Positions 10,109-19,885 of a stretch of DNA of 64,000 nt are shown here, piece by piece. The DNA lies in NCBI RefSeq assembly GCF_014077005.1, contig NZ_JACGVC010000037.1, positions 1 to 64,000 of the forward strand, given 5' to 3'. Numbering within the stretch: the stretch's first letter is position 1; each line of letters opens with the position of its first letter. The notes beneath the pieces were generated by a model that saw only the letters and a list, made by a program, of their open reading frames with translations, was not told where the DNA came from and did not search any database. The position numbers and the translations under genes were made by a program. Source of the DNA: Colwellia sp. MB3u-45. GTDB lineage: Bacteria > Pseudomonadota > Gammaproteobacteria > Enterobacterales > Alteromonadaceae.

Positions 10109-10672
10109 ATGATAACCGATAAAATACGCCACAAAGACATCGACGATGCCAAGCTACAACGCTTGGTTGAAGCTGCATTATTTATTGCCGATAAGCCGTT
10201 GTCAGTGCAATTACTTAAACGTGATTTTTTAATTGAATATCGTATTAGTAATCTTCGTATTCGTGATATAATCATTGCCATTCAGGCCCAATATAAAGGC
10301 CGTGGTGTTGAACTTAATAAAGTAGCCTCAGGCTATCGTTTTCAAACACCGACAGAGCTTAGTGATGATTTAGCGCATTTATATAAAGAAAGAGCACCGA
10401 AATACTCACGTGCTATTTTAGAAACATTAGCGTTAATTGCTTATAAACAACCGATAACTCGTGGTGAAATAGAAGACATTCGCGGTGTTGGTGTTAGTAG
10501 TCAAATCATTAAGACATTAACGGAAAGAAATTGGATTAAAACTGTAGGTCATAAGGAAGTGCCAGGTCGACCTGTATTGTATGCAAGTACGCAAGAATTT
10601 CTTGATTACTTTTCGCTAACATCACTCGACCAATTGCCAGAGCTAATGCCGATGGCAGACTTTACTCGTTAA
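10109..10672 (+). CDS. scpB: Segregation and condensation protein B
   Basis: Dimeric winged-helix partner of ScpA in the SMC complex. The two winged-helix domains are recognisable from KLQRLVEAALFIADKPLS, SRAILETLALIAYKQPITRGEIEDIRGV and GRPVLYASTQEFLDYF. I give the first ATG (10109, 187 aa), which matches the conserved core. The frame is open further upstream to a TTG at 9995 preceded by ggtga, which would add 38 residues of repetitive Ala/Glu/Leu/Ile helix-like sequence and overlap scpA by 28 bases; that start cannot be excluded. Confidence 0.92.
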   Translation: MITDKIRHKDIDDAKLQRLVEAALFIADKPLSVQLLKRDFLIEYRISNLRIRDIIIAIQAQYKGRGVELNKVASGYRFQTPTELSDDLAHLYKERAPKYSRAILETLALIAYKQPITRGEIEDIRGVGVSSQIIKTLTERNWIKTVGHKEVPGRPVLYASTQEFLDYFSLTSLDQLPELMPMADFTR

Positions 10673-10818
10673 GGTGTTTAACACTTTAGCTATAATTACC
10701 ATTAGAAAAACTAAACACCGGGGTTATTTACCCTAAACTTAAAGAGACAGAGACGTAATAGTAGCCGGTTTTATACCCTGTTATCTGTGAAGTTACTGAC
10801 GTAAGAGAGTTAAGACCT

Positions 10819-11679
10819 ATGTCTGAAAAATTACAAAAAGTATTAGCACGAGCAGGTGCTGGTTCACGTCGTGAAATGGAAACCTACATTAGCGCTGGTC
10901 GTGTGAGTGTTGAAGGTAAAACCGCTTATTTAGGCGATCGTGTTGAAGGCAATGAACTTATTCGAGTTGATGGCCATCAAATTAAGCTTAAGGCATTAGA
11001 AGAAGACTTTTGCCGGGTACTGATGTACAACAAGCCAGAAGGTGAAATGTGTACCCGCAAAGATCCCGAAGGTCGCCCAACAGTATTTGACCGTTTACCT
11101 AAGTTAGATGGTAGTCGTTGGGTTGCGGTAGGTCGTTTGGATATTAACACCTCAGGCATGTTACTTTTTACCACTGATGGTGAGCTTGCCAATCGTTTAA
11201 TGCATCCTTCAAAACAGGTTGAACGTGAATATGCTGTACGTATATTTGGTGACGTTAATGAAGCTATGTTACAAACCTTGCGCCATGGCGTTAAACTAGA
11301 AGATGGCACGGCGAAGTTTCAAAAAATCACTTACCGAGGTGGTGAAGGTCGTAACCATTGGTTCCATGTTGTGCTATCTGAAGGACGTAACCGTGAAGTT
11401 CGTCGTTTGTGGGAAAGCCAAGATGTACAAGTAAGTCGCTTGATCCGTGTTCGCTACGGTGACATGGAAATGAAGCGTCAGTTACCTTTAGGTGGTTGGA
11501 CAGAATTAAACTTAAAAGATGTTAACTACTACAGAACACTGGTTGATTTAGCGCCTGAAATACAAAGTAAAGTTAAGGTTGACGAAAAAGCCATGGATAA
11601 CGCGAAAAGTCGCAGAATTCGTCGCTCAGTGAAAAAACATCAACACCGCAGCAAACAAGCCACTAGACGTAAACGTTAA
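10819..11679 (+). CDS. rluB: 23S rRNA pseudouridine(2605) synthase
   Basis: RsuA-family enzyme that converts U2605 of 23S rRNA to pseudouridine. It has an N-terminal S4 RNA-binding domain ([22 protein letters not shown]) and a catalytic domain with the Asp motif [27 protein letters not shown] near residue 110. A basic C-terminal tail rich in Lys, Arg and His (about 30 residues) is typical of RluB rather than RluE/F. 286 aa. Followed by a strong intrinsic terminator at 11717-11757. Confidence 0.94.
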   Translation: MSEKLQKVLARAGAGSRREMETYISAGRVSVEGKTAYLGDRVEGNELIRVDGHQIKLKALEEDFCRVLMYNKPEGEMCTRKDPEGRPTVFDRLPKLDGSRWVAVGRLDINTSGMLLFTTDGELANRLMHPSKQVEREYAVRIFGDVNEAMLQTLRHGVKLEDGTAKFQKITYRGGEGRNHWFHVVLSEGRNREVRRLWESQDVQVSRLIRVRYGDMEMKRQLPLGGWTELNLKDVNYYRTLVDLAPEIQSKVKVDEKAMDNAKSRRIRRSVKKHQHRSKQATRRKR

Positions 11680-11716
11680 AAATCGTACTATGCTAGTGCT
11701 GAAAGTTAGTGCTGAA

Positions 11717-11757
11717 AAAAATGACAAGTTCAATTAACTCTCGAACTTGTCATTTTT
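11717..11757 (+). terminator. Intrinsic terminator after rluB
   Basis: A 15-bp perfect inverted repeat (aaaaatgacaagttc and its complement, loop of 11) ending in a T run, 37 bases after the rluB stop. Confidence 0.9.
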
Positions 11758-12059
11758 ATTTGTGCTGAGCTATTAAATATCATCTTAGCAATCGTTAGAA
11801 AACAATGAGAAAATAAGCTATGGTACGCTAAAGACCAAGTTGATTAATTATCTGCTTATTTTTAATGGTTAAAATGAAAAGCTACTGACTAAATTTTAGG
11901 CCTCGTATTTATCCATTTTTCCTGATGAGTCAGCTGATGATTTAATGAGTCAAACTTAATGAGTCAAATTGGTATAATGCAACTTCCCATTACCCGCTGT
12001 TAACGTTTCAATGTAACAACAAGCGATTTTCTTAGTATTTGGTTTATATAGGATATTAC
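11758..12059. other. Intergenic region upstream of rnd
   Basis: About 300 bases without a gene. It holds the presumed rnd promoter and, at its end, the rnd ribosome site agga (12050-12053). A small direct repeat (aatgagtcaaa, twice, around 11945-11967) is the only other structure seen. Confidence 0.6.
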
Positions 12060-13211
12060 GTGCAAGCAACTCTTGAAAGAATTTATGTCGAATACTCTGA
12101 GCAATTACATCTAGTTTGTCAACGCTATTCCCAAGCAAGTGTACTTGCTATTGATACTGAGTTTGTGCGTACACGAACGCTCTATCCAAAATTAGGGCTG
12201 ATTCAAATAAACGACGGTAAAACCTTAGCCTTAATTGACCCAGTCGCTTTACCAGACTTATCGCCTTTTTGGCAATTACTTGAAAATCCGAATGTGCAAA
12301 AAGTGCTGCATGCCTGCTCTGAAGATCTTGAAGTTTTTCTTACCGCAGGTAATTGTCAGCCTTTAAACTTAATTGACAGCCAAATTATCATGTCATTTTT
12401 AGGTCATGGCATATCCATGGGCTATGCCGCTATGATCGCGCATTACACGGGTATAGAAGTGGACAAGTCTGAATCTAGAGCCGATTGGATGAAAAGGCCG
12501 CTAACACAAAAGCAACTGAGTTACGCGGCGGCTGATGTTGAACACTTGTTTGATATTATGCCTAGATTAATGGCAGATATTGAACAGTCGGGTTGGCTGG
12601 CGGCAGTAAAAGAAGAAAGTGATGTCATGGTTGAACGTAAGTTTAAAGCTATTGATGAAAGCCAGTTGTATCTCAATGTTAAAATGGCTTGGCGTTTAAA
12701 CCCACCGCAACTTTATCGACTGCAGCAATTAACCATTTGGCGCTATCAACAAGCTAAACTAAAAGATCGCCCCATTGGCTTTATTGCTAAAGATCATACC
12801 TTATTAGCCTTAGCGCAAATTAACCCCAGTAATGTCGGTGCTATGTCGAGCATTGAAGGTGTTGAATTACTTGATATTCGCCATAAAGGTAATGCTATGC
12901 TGACGGTATTAAAACGTGTAGCTGAAGCACAAGATATTAAATTACCTAAGCAAATAACTCGTCTTGACGAATATCCTGGATATAAACAGAACTTTAAAAA
13001 AGTTAAAAATTATATTAACGAATTAAGTACACAAACCAACTTATTGACAGAGAACTTAGCGTCTAAAAAACAAATAAATCAATTTCTTTCTTGGCATTTT
13101 AAGCTCAATGATGCAGAGAACAATCCCAACATGGTGGATATTATGCGCGGTTGGCGTAAGCCCTTGTTAGGTGATAAATTGCTCGCATTTGTTGAGAATG
13201 ACTTTCAATAA
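12060..13211 (+). CDS. rnd: Ribonuclease D
   Basis: 3'-5' exoribonuclease that trims tRNA precursors and small stable RNAs. The DEDDy exonuclease motifs are visible: LAIDTEFVRTRTLYPKLG near residue 28, the HACSEDLEVF segment near 84, and the late YAAADVEHLFDI near 156; an HRDC domain follows (WRYQQAKLKDRPIGFIAKD). The start is a GTG at 12060 with an agga ribosome site six bases upstream; 383 aa, close to E. coli Rnd (375). It stands alone, with ycgL starting 177 bases later. Confidence 0.93.
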   Translation: MQATLERIYVEYSEQLHLVCQRYSQASVLAIDTEFVRTRTLYPKLGLIQINDGKTLALIDPVALPDLSPFWQLLENPNVQKVLHACSEDLEVFLTAGNCQPLNLIDSQIIMSFLGHGISMGYAAMIAHYTGIEVDKSESRADWMKRPLTQKQLSYAAADVEHLFDIMPRLMADIEQSGWLAAVKEESDVMVERKFKAIDESQLYLNVKMAWRLNPPQLYRLQQLTIWRYQQAKLKDRPIGFIAKDHTLLALAQINPSNVGAMSSIEGVELLDIRHKGNAMLTVLKRVAEAQDIKLPKQITRLDEYPGYKQNFKKVKNYINELSTQTNLLTENLASKKQINQFLSWHFKLNDAENNPNMVDIMRGWRKPLLGDKLLAFVENDFQ

Positions 13212-13388
13212 CTTAAGTATCAGTTAGGTATAAATTGCGCTTAACTGCTGCTTGAATTACGCTCAGTAGAGCATCATATAACAAGTAAAGACGCTGTCGT
13301 CTTGTAATGATAACTTTACTCAAAGTTTGCTAAGATAAAGTCAAGTTAGCATGCTTTCATAACCCATTTTTAATCATAGGTCTCCATT

Positions 13389-13688
13389 ATGCTGTGTAGT
13401 GTTTATAAAAGTTCCAAAAAAGTACAAACCTATCTTTTTATTAATAAACGAGATGATTTTTCTGATGTGCCTGAAGCCTTAATGAAAATGTTTGGTAAGC
13501 CCGTGATGGTTACTGTGCTTAACCTTGCAACAAAAGTGAAGCTGGGCTTTTCTGACCTTGATAAAGTAAAAGTAAGTTTAGCCAAACAAGGTTATTACTT
13601 GCAACTAACGCCGCAGGAAGAAGATATGTTAAAAGCGCACAAAGTTAATATGCAAGGTAGTGATGATAGTCAAGGAGAACAATCATAA
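13389..13688 (+). CDS. ycgL: YcgL domain protein
   Basis: Small cytoplasmic protein of the YcgL (UPF0745) family, 99 aa, recognised by the start MLCSVYKSSKKVQTYLF and the segment GKPVMVTVLNL. The biochemical function of the family is not established. Its stop overlaps the ATG of the lytic transglycosylase gene by one base (13688), so the two are likely co-translated. In other gammaproteobacteria ycgL lies near minC, ycgN or rnd, in agreement with the neighbours here. Confidence 0.88.
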   Translation: MLCSVYKSSKKVQTYLFINKRDDFSDVPEALMKMFGKPVMVTVLNLATKVKLGFSDLDKVKVSLAKQGYYLQLTPQEEDMLKAHKVNMQGSDDSQGEQS

Positions 13689-14755
13689 TGCGCTCTATCA
13701 ACGCGATAAAATCAGTAAAAATATTATTACTTTCACTTTGTTTAGCCTTATGTTCACAAACTAGTTTTGCTGCTGACAAAGCCGCGACAAGCTCAGAAAT
13801 TAAAGTCAGCTTTGAGCAATATATTGTTAAGCTCAAGCAAGAGGCGCTAGCTAAGGGCTTTGAGCAAGCGTTAATTGATGAAGCTTTTGCTAATGTTGTA
13901 TTTCATCAACGTGCGGTAAAAGCTGATCGCAATCAGCCTGAAACGGTTGAAACACTTGATACTTATTTGCCAAAACGCTTACCCGATTGGAAAATAAAGC
14001 GTGCTAGAGCAAAATATAAAGAACACGAAGTGCTGCTAAAAAAAGTAGCGGCAGAATACGGTGTGCAACCGCGTTTTATCGTCGCGCTTTGGGGGCTAGA
14101 AACTAACTTTGGCAAAATAATGGGTAACTATAATGTTATTTCTGCGTTATCAACTTTAGCCTATGAAGGACGCCGCGAAGTCTTCTTTAAAAAGCAGCTT
14201 TGGGCCGCGTTACAAATATTAAAAGAGGGCCATATTGATAGCGCCAATATGAAAGGCTCTTGGGCCGGTGCTATGGGGCAAAATCAGTTTATACCCACTT
14301 CTTTTGTCGGCTATGCCGTTGATGGTGATGGCGATGGCAAAAAAGATATTTGGGCTAACCAAGCTGATGTCTTTGCTTCAATGGCAAATTATTTGAAAAA
14401 ACAAGGCTGGAGTGATCAACTTACTTGGGGCCGCCAAGTTAAACTACCCAGTGGTTTTGATAACTCGTTAGCTATTCCTAAAAATACTGGCGGTCGCAAA
14501 AACTGGCTAAAAGCTTGGGCTAAAAGTGAAAAAACCTTGGCACAGTGGCAAGCTTTAGGCATTCGACGCAGCGACGGTACTAACTTACCTGTCGTTGATA
14601 TTAAAGCCGCCTTAGTTTTTCCTGATGACGAAAAAGGCCGTGCTTATTTGGCTTACAGCAACTATAAAAGCTTGATGCATTGGAATTTATCTTATTACTT
14701 TGTTAGTTCAGTTGGACATTTATCAGATCAGATTAAATATCCACCTATTCAATAA
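13688..14755 (+). CDS. MltB-family lytic murein transglycosylase
   Basis: Cleaves the MurNAc-GlcNAc bond of peptidoglycan, forming 1,6-anhydro-MurNAc. A signal peptide (KILLLSLCLALCSQTSFAAD, cleavage near residue 29) sends it to the periplasm; there is no lipobox, so it is soluble like processed Slt35. The catalytic Glu is E138 in IVALWGLETNFGK. The family's Asp-rich calcium loop is present (DGDGDGKKD near residue 213), followed by YLKKQGW. 355 aa. It lacks the extra C-terminal peptidoglycan-binding domain found in some relatives. Confidence 0.9.
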   Translation: MRSINAIKSVKILLLSLCLALCSQTSFAADKAATSSEIKVSFEQYIVKLKQEALAKGFEQALIDEAFANVVFHQRAVKADRNQPETVETLDTYLPKRLPDWKIKRARAKYKEHEVLLKKVAAEYGVQPRFIVALWGLETNFGKIMGNYNVISALSTLAYEGRREVFFKKQLWAALQILKEGHIDSANMKGSWAGAMGQNQFIPTSFVGYAVDGDGDGKKDIWANQADVFASMANYLKKQGWSDQLTWGRQVKLPSGFDNSLAIPKNTGGRKNWLKAWAKSEKTLAQWQALGIRRSDGTNLPVVDIKAALVFPDDEKGRAYLAYSNYKSLMHWNLSYYFVSSVGHLSDQIKYPPIQ

Positions 14756-14831
14756 AAAGTATTAAAAATAAAGTATTAAATAGCACATATTAAAAAATAA
14801 TAGAAAGTAATAAACAGCGATAATTAGCCCT

Positions 14832-15380
14832 ATGAGTAAAAAAAGTAACCGTTCGACAATAAAATCAAAAAAAGTACCGGTCGAACGTTTTTGGGAAACC
14901 AAATCATTAGATGAAATGAGCAGACCCGAATGGGAGTCATTATGTGATGGTTGTGCTAAGTGCTGTTTACATAAATTTATTGACGATGAAAGCACCACAG
15001 ACGAAATGGATCTGATGCCGACAACGCATATTACTGAAAGCGAGCAAATGAGTTACTCGAGCATTGCTTGTCATTTACTTAATGATAAAAGTTGTCAATG
15101 TTCTAAGTACGAGCAACGTACTGAGCTTGTGCCAGATTGTGTGCAGTTAACCCAAGATAACTTAGATGATGTATTCTTTATGCCAACAAGTTGTACTTAC
15201 CGTCGTTTAAAAGAGGGCAGAGGCATGCCGTCTTGGCACCCGTTGTTACACAATGGTAAAAAGTCAGCTATGCACCAGGCAGGTATGTCAGTTCGTGGCA
15301 AAATTGTTAAAGATAACGACGTTCAATTAGAAGATTTTGAAGACTACATTGTTCTATGGCCGCTACACGATATAGATTAA
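14832..15380 (+). CDS. ycgN: YcgN family cysteine cluster protein (UPF0260)
   Basis: Conserved 182-aa cytoplasmic protein of the YkgJ-type cysteine-cluster superfamily, thought to hold a metal or Fe-S cluster. Visible cysteines: CDGCAKCC near residue 38, CHLL and CQCSKY near 78-86, and a later PDCVQL and SCTYRR. The start FWETKSLDEMSRPEWESLCDGC is diagnostic for YcgN. The role is unknown. Same direction as ycgL and the transglycosylase. Confidence 0.9.
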   Translation: MSKKSNRSTIKSKKVPVERFWETKSLDEMSRPEWESLCDGCAKCCLHKFIDDESTTDEMDLMPTTHITESEQMSYSSIACHLLNDKSCQCSKYEQRTELVPDCVQLTQDNLDDVFFMPTSCTYRRLKEGRGMPSWHPLLHNGKKSAMHQAGMSVRGKIVKDNDVQLEDFEDYIVLWPLHDID

Positions 15381-15440
15381 ATCGTATCATACCTGGCTAT
15401 TTATATTTTGCTGATTAGGTTAATAGCCAGCTAAACAGTT

Positions 15441-15854
15441 GACGGACTAAAGTTAGACCTACAAAAGATCACAAAAAAATTCAACGCGTCATGATCACAC
15501 TCAGGCATGATGTAGGTTGCACTTTAGTCCATCAGGTTAAATGAAATTTGACCTTTTTTTGGTTTAAACGCGAAGACAAAAATAATACTTGCTGCAGATA
15601 GCTGTGATCCCATGACGTTCACCACTTAACGGTTGACGGACTAAAGCCCGATCTACAAAAGATCACCAAAAAATTCAACGCGCATGATCACACTCAGGCA
15701 TGATGTAGGTTGGACTTTAGTCCATCAGGTTAAATGAAATTTGACCTTTTTTTGGTTTAAATACCGAAGAAAAAAATACTACTTGCTGTAGATGTTTTTT
15801 GCTCATCAAGTTTATTGCCAGCTTAACGGTTGACGGACTAAAGTCCGGCCGACA
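15441..15854. repeat. Tandem array (about 2.1 units, 195 bp) of a dispersed hairpin-ended repeat
   Basis: Units start with gacggactaaag followed by a variable tccgacctaca (15441, 15635, 15832; period 194-197) and carry a matching right end, tgtaggttggactttagtcc (15511-15535 and 15704-15728), in inverted orientation. The third copy keeps only the left end. A shared spacer (ttaaatgaaatttgacc, then a T run and ggtttaaa) links units. The core ggactaaagtcc is itself palindromic, as in REP/REPIN-type repeats. A related array lies at 31961-32405. Confidence 0.85.
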
Positions 15855-16545
15855 AAAAAATCAATGAACACTAGGTTACCCGCTGTTGTAGAAGCTAAAT
15901 AAAGATAGAAAAATTTGGCAGTAAGTCTTATTTAATAAAAAAGTATCAAAAACATTCCAAATAAAGTTGGAACCTGACTTTGTGGTGCGCAAGAGCGGAA
16001 GAAAAATTTTGAAATTTTTTATATAGGTAAAAGTCGACTGTACACCCTTGATTTGACTTAAGCAGGTCGAAAGTTAACTTGATTATCATTGGCATAGCAG
16101 CCATTCCCAAAATTGATTTTTAGACTAATATCATGATCAAAAAATCAAATACAATTGTAGAACGAGAATAATCTCTATGACTGCTGCAAGCTCATGCTGC
16201 CGGTGGTAACCCCTATCAGAACGCTAACTGATGCCACGAAGCTAATCTATTCTTCAATTAAAATTAACTAATCTAATGATAACTTAGATACGTAAGAGGA
16301 CTTTATATGTATATTTATATATCGCTAATTAGGTAGATATATTAACGTTAATAAAGTAGTATTCTAGCTTTAAATATATGAAATATATGAAATTAATAAA
16401 AGTGATTAAATTACTTGGCAGGTAAAAAGGTCACCAAATAGTGAGAGTTGTACTGTCGTTGAGCTTTAATTTCAAACTCTATCATTTTTTATTGATTCAT
16501 ATGTTTATTTTAAATTCAAAAAATTAACATCAAGGAGTAGTTAAT
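15855..16545. other. Long AT-rich intergenic region before the S8 protease gene
   Basis: No ORF is convincing. It contains a small hairpin (ttccaaataaagttggaa, near 15956-15973), a gtgcgcaagagcggaag segment near 15984-16002 that has an inverted relative beyond the protease gene, and a GC-richer island at about 16178-16248 with several short complementary segments that may be a structured RNA of unknown type. The end holds the aaggag ribosome site (16532-16537) of the protease gene. Confidence 0.6.
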
Positions 16546-19500
16546 TTGAACCATCTATCTTTAAAGAGCATTTCACCTTTTGTTTTAGCACTAATAATCA
16601 CAGCCTGTGGCGGAGGAGGTGGTTCATCGTCAACCCCTTCTACACCTGAACCAGTAAAGAATCAGTCACCATCAGCAAATGCTGGTGCGAACCAAATAGT
16701 AAATGAAAATTCTGAGGTATCCTTATTAGGTGCAGGCTCTGACTCAGACGGAACTATTGCTAGCTATATCTGGACACAAAGCAGTGGAACAGACGTAATA
16801 TTGAGCACTAGTGACTCAGCTAGCACTTCGTTTATAACACCGGAAGTTACCAATAACGAAGTATTTACTTTTACACTAACGGTAACCGATAATGAAGGTG
16901 CAACTGAGACCGATACCATTACGATTAATGTTAATAATGTCAATATATTGCCATCAGTTGACGCAGGTGAAGACCAAAGTGTTTATAAAAATGATGTAAT
17001 AATGCTTAGCGGTATTGGAAGCGATACAGACGGAAGCATCGCACAATCCAACTGGATTCAAACGGGTGGCACGAGCATTACCCTAGAGAATAGTGATACC
17101 GCTTCAGCTTCTTTTATCCCAAGCAACCTCACCGCAGACGAAACGTTAATCTTTCAATTAACCGTTATTGACAACGATGGTGGAGAAGCATTTGATTCCG
17201 TAAATATTACTGTTTTTACAGATTCAATACCAGAGTTGTCAGCAGATAAAATCCTTGTAGAAGTAGAGCAATCGAGTAGTGAAACAATAAGTTTTACAGC
17301 CATAGATGATTTAATGACAGAAGATGACCTATACAACAGCTTAACCTTAGAATGTGATAGAGATCCAAATGAAAGCTTTGATATCAATATAAACTACAAT
17401 CAAATTTGGTTTGGTACGATGGGTTCAAAACCTAATTATGAAGAAGATTGTGTTGTCTCAGTCACCGATACTATAGGACAAACTGCCAGCGTAACCTTTA
17501 CCCTGAAAAAACTTGAAGATACGCCAGCCGAGATACTATCATTTGATGGTCCTCAAATACTAATGTCAGGGCAAACGGTTGAAGTTACGGTGATAGGCGA
17601 TGGTAGCAAAATAGAATTACCACTAGAAATAACGGACAGCAATTTCGACCCTATTGAGGGTATGCTAACCGCATCTTATGAAAATAATAAGATTACAATT
17701 ATAGTTGCAAGCGACGCACAAACCCCCGATGAAGGTTTTGTTTTTTATATTGTAGCGAATACACGGTCTGAGCTAGGGTCAAGAGGAAGAGGTAATACCC
17801 ATGGTATTCGCTTAGTCAAAAGTACAACACCTTATGACAATTTAAAAGTGGCTTTTGAAAGAGCTAAAAACGAATTCAAACATTCGCAAGATTATTACCA
17901 TCTAAAAATGTTCACGCTTGATTATGCACAAAACAATCAACTAATCACCGTAGATGAATACGAAGAGCAGGTTGCGATAACTTATGCACCTTCAGCGCCA
18001 TATGAGTTCAATCAAGCTGAAAGAGCTATTAACAATCTAATAAACTACTTACCCAGCGAAGTCAATGACTTAGCCGTAAAACTAAATAATGTTGATCCTA
18101 GCTACTTTGATTTTGATTATTTCTATTGGCAAAATAGCGCATTTATTGAACTTTATGGCAAAAGCAATTTTCCGTCGTCACCTGAATACAATAGTAAAAA
18201 ATTACTCAGCGACAATAGCTATTCAAACCTAATAGGTGATACGGCTATTGGTGCCTACGTTGATGATGTTTGGACGTTTAATGCTGGCTATGAATATTTG
18301 CAAGCCGTAGTTGATATGAAACATTGGTTAAATGGGAATGATGAATTACAAACCAGTAGCGCTGTAACCCGTGAAATGGCGATGCAACTGCGTGACCGCG
18401 CTAAAGAAGATAAATTAAAACTTGGTTTAGCAAATGACGCAATGCAAGAGCGATTAGTTTATCCACTTGGCTTTCGTTCAGAGAAAAAAATTACACCATC
18501 AATTAATGTAAATAAAAGTTCAGTGATGGCGCAAAGCAGCGAAGATCCAATATTTAATGATCCCTACTTTAAAGACCAATTATGGATGAAAAATCAACCT
18601 GTCTATAAAGGCGCGCAAAGCCTGTTGAAGTTAAAGGATACTTTCACTGAAACTCGCACCTCTCGTATTGCCGTTATTGATGGTAACTTTATTCCTACGG
18701 ATGAAATTAACTTTGTTGAAGGTTTTGATGCGATTGAAATGGATAATGAACCATTTGTGACTTTTGAAGAAGCTCAAGCGGGTGATTATGCCTTTCATGG
18801 CATGGGAGTATCATCAGTTATCGGCGCAATTAGCAACAATAATTACGGCATTGCTGGCGCTTTAGCAAACGTAGAAATAGTACCTATTCGCGTTTTTGAA
18901 AATGGTCGATTTGGTAGTAGTAATGATGCGGCTAATGGGATACGTTGGGCTGCTGGCTATAGCTTTGAAGGTGTGCAAGACATTAGCTCACCGGTTGATG
19001 TTATCAACCTTTCTTTAGGGAGTGGCGGCGAGTGTAATAGTGATTACCAAACAGCCATTGACTATGCTTTAGCAAAAGGCGTCATCGTGGTGGCTTCTTC
19101 GGGTAATGATTTTGGCAATGTTGCCAATGCGCCTGCAAATTGCCGTGGCATTGTTGCTGTTGGCGCCAATGATATTAATGGTAACCGAGCTGATTTTAGT
19201 AATTACGACATCAATGGCATCATTGACGCAAGTGCTGTCGGTGTTGAAGTACCTGTTTTAGATATTATTATTGGAGACACCGCCTTTGAAGAAACCATCA
19301 GTTTATGGGACGGAACGAGTTTCTCAGGGCCCATCGTTGCTTCAGTACTAGCTTTAATTAAACAAAACTTAGAAGGGTTTCCTACAGCCCTCGCTCAACA
19401 ACATATTAAAAATAGCTCAGGTAATTTTAACCGAGAATGTGCTGATTGTGGGCCGGGTGTTGCTAATAGCGACGCCGCGGTGAATTCAGCTATTGCTCAA

Positions 19501-19824
19501 CCCGTAAAAGTGACAGCTGAAATCGTCAATAAGTACCACGACTACACTGATGGGTATAAGCAAGGTTACTTGAAAGCGCAAATAGATAATGGAGCTGATG
19601 CTTGTACCTGGTGGGGCGTTACGCTCGATAACGATATAGTGTTTGACGACGAATACGCATTGAAGCTTTCAAGTGCTAGCCAGGGTTATGCTTTATCTGG
19701 GGTAGATAATCAGTTCAACGATGGATCCCTTGGTGATGTGACGCTGGAGCTATGTAGTAATAGTTCTTGTATTGCTACGTTAGAAACCACGAACAATCTA
19801 ACTAAACCAGGAATTTGCCAGTAA
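16546..19824 (+). CDS. S8 (subtilisin-like) serine protease lipoprotein with PKD-like repeats
   Basis: Large exported protease of 1092 aa. The start is a TTG eight bases after aaggag. The N-terminus is a lipoprotein signal with lipobox ITAC and lipidated Cys21, followed by GGGGG and a Ser/Pro linker, so it is probably anchored to the outer membrane. Two PKD/K319-type beta-sandwich repeats follow (about residues 45-135 and 137-225; motifs GSDSDGTI and GSDTDGSI). The peptidase domain is C-terminal: Asp712 in RIAVIDGN, His751 in FHGMGVSS, Asn in ASSGNDF and Ser925 in GTSFSGP. The spacing from Asp to His is normal. The 400-residue middle part matches no family I recognise. It is flanked by repeat-rich intergenic DNA, suggesting an accessory gene. 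Confidence 0.87.
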   Translation: MNHLSLKSISPFVLALIITACGGGGGSSSTPSTPEPVKNQSPSANAGANQIVNENSEVSLLGAGSDSDGTIASYIWTQSSGTDVILSTSDSASTSFITPEVTNNEVFTFTLTVTDNEGATETDTITINVNNVNILPSVDAGEDQSVYKNDVIMLSGIGSDTDGSIAQSNWIQTGGTSITLENSDTASASFIPSNLTADETLIFQLTVIDNDGGEAFDSVNITVFTDSIPELSADKILVEVEQSSSETISFTAIDDLMTEDDLYNSLTLECDRDPNESFDININYNQIWFGTMGSKPNYEEDCVVSVTDTIGQTASVTFTLKKLEDTPAEILSFDGPQILMSGQTVEVTVIGDGSKIELPLEITDSNFDPIEGMLTASYENNKITIIVASDAQTPDEGFVFYIVANTRSELGSRGRGNTHGIRLVKSTTPYDNLKVAFERAKNEFKHSQDYYHLKMFTLDYAQNNQLITVDEYEEQVAITYAPSAPYEFNQAERAINNLINYLPSEVNDLAVKLNNVDPSYFDFDYFYWQNSAFIELYGKSNFPSSPEYNSKKLLSDNSYSNLIGDTAIGAYVDDVWTFNAGYEYLQAVVDMKHWLNGNDELQTSSAVTREMAMQLRDRAKEDKLKLGLANDAMQERLVYPLGFRSEKKITPSINVNKSSVMAQSSEDPIFNDPYFKDQLWMKNQPVYKGAQSLLKLKDTFTETRTSRIAVIDGNFIPTDEINFVEGFDAIEMDNEPFVTFEEAQAGDYAFHGMGVSSVIGAISNNNYGIAGALANVEIVPIRVFENGRFGSSNDAANGIRWAAGYSFEGVQDISSPVDVINLSLGSGGECNSDYQTAIDYALAKGVIVVASSGNDFGNVANAPANCRGIVAVGANDINGNRADFSNYDINGIIDASAVGVEVPVLDIIIGDTAFEETISLWDGTSFSGPIVASVLALIKQNLEGFPTALAQQHIKNSSGNFNRECADCGPGVANSDAAVNSAIAQPVKVTAEIVNKYHDYTDGYKQGYLKAQIDNGADACTWWGVTLDNDIVFDDEYALKLSSASQGYALSGVDNQFNDGSLGDVTLELCSNSSCIATLETTNNLTKPGICQ

Positions 19825-19843
19825 ATAACCATTAAATGAAAGC

Positions 19844-19885
19844 AAACTAATAGACGTTTATGTTAATGAAAACGTCTATTAGTTT
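19844..19885 (+). terminator. Hairpin terminator after the S8 protease gene
   Basis: A perfect 16-bp inverted repeat (aaactaatagacgttt and its complement, loop of 10), 20 bases after the stop, followed by a T-rich stretch. It could act on both strands. Confidence 0.75.

Noticed and set aside
15441-15854. CRISPR-like array of repeats
   Set aside because: The period is about 195 bases with inverted ends and conserved, not unique, internal sequence; no cas genes are nearby.
16178-16248. Second c-di-GMP riboswitch before the protease gene
   Set aside because: It lacks the ordered GEMM elements (GGCAAA, ACGCAAA, CCACCGGTCTAA) seen at 47 kb.
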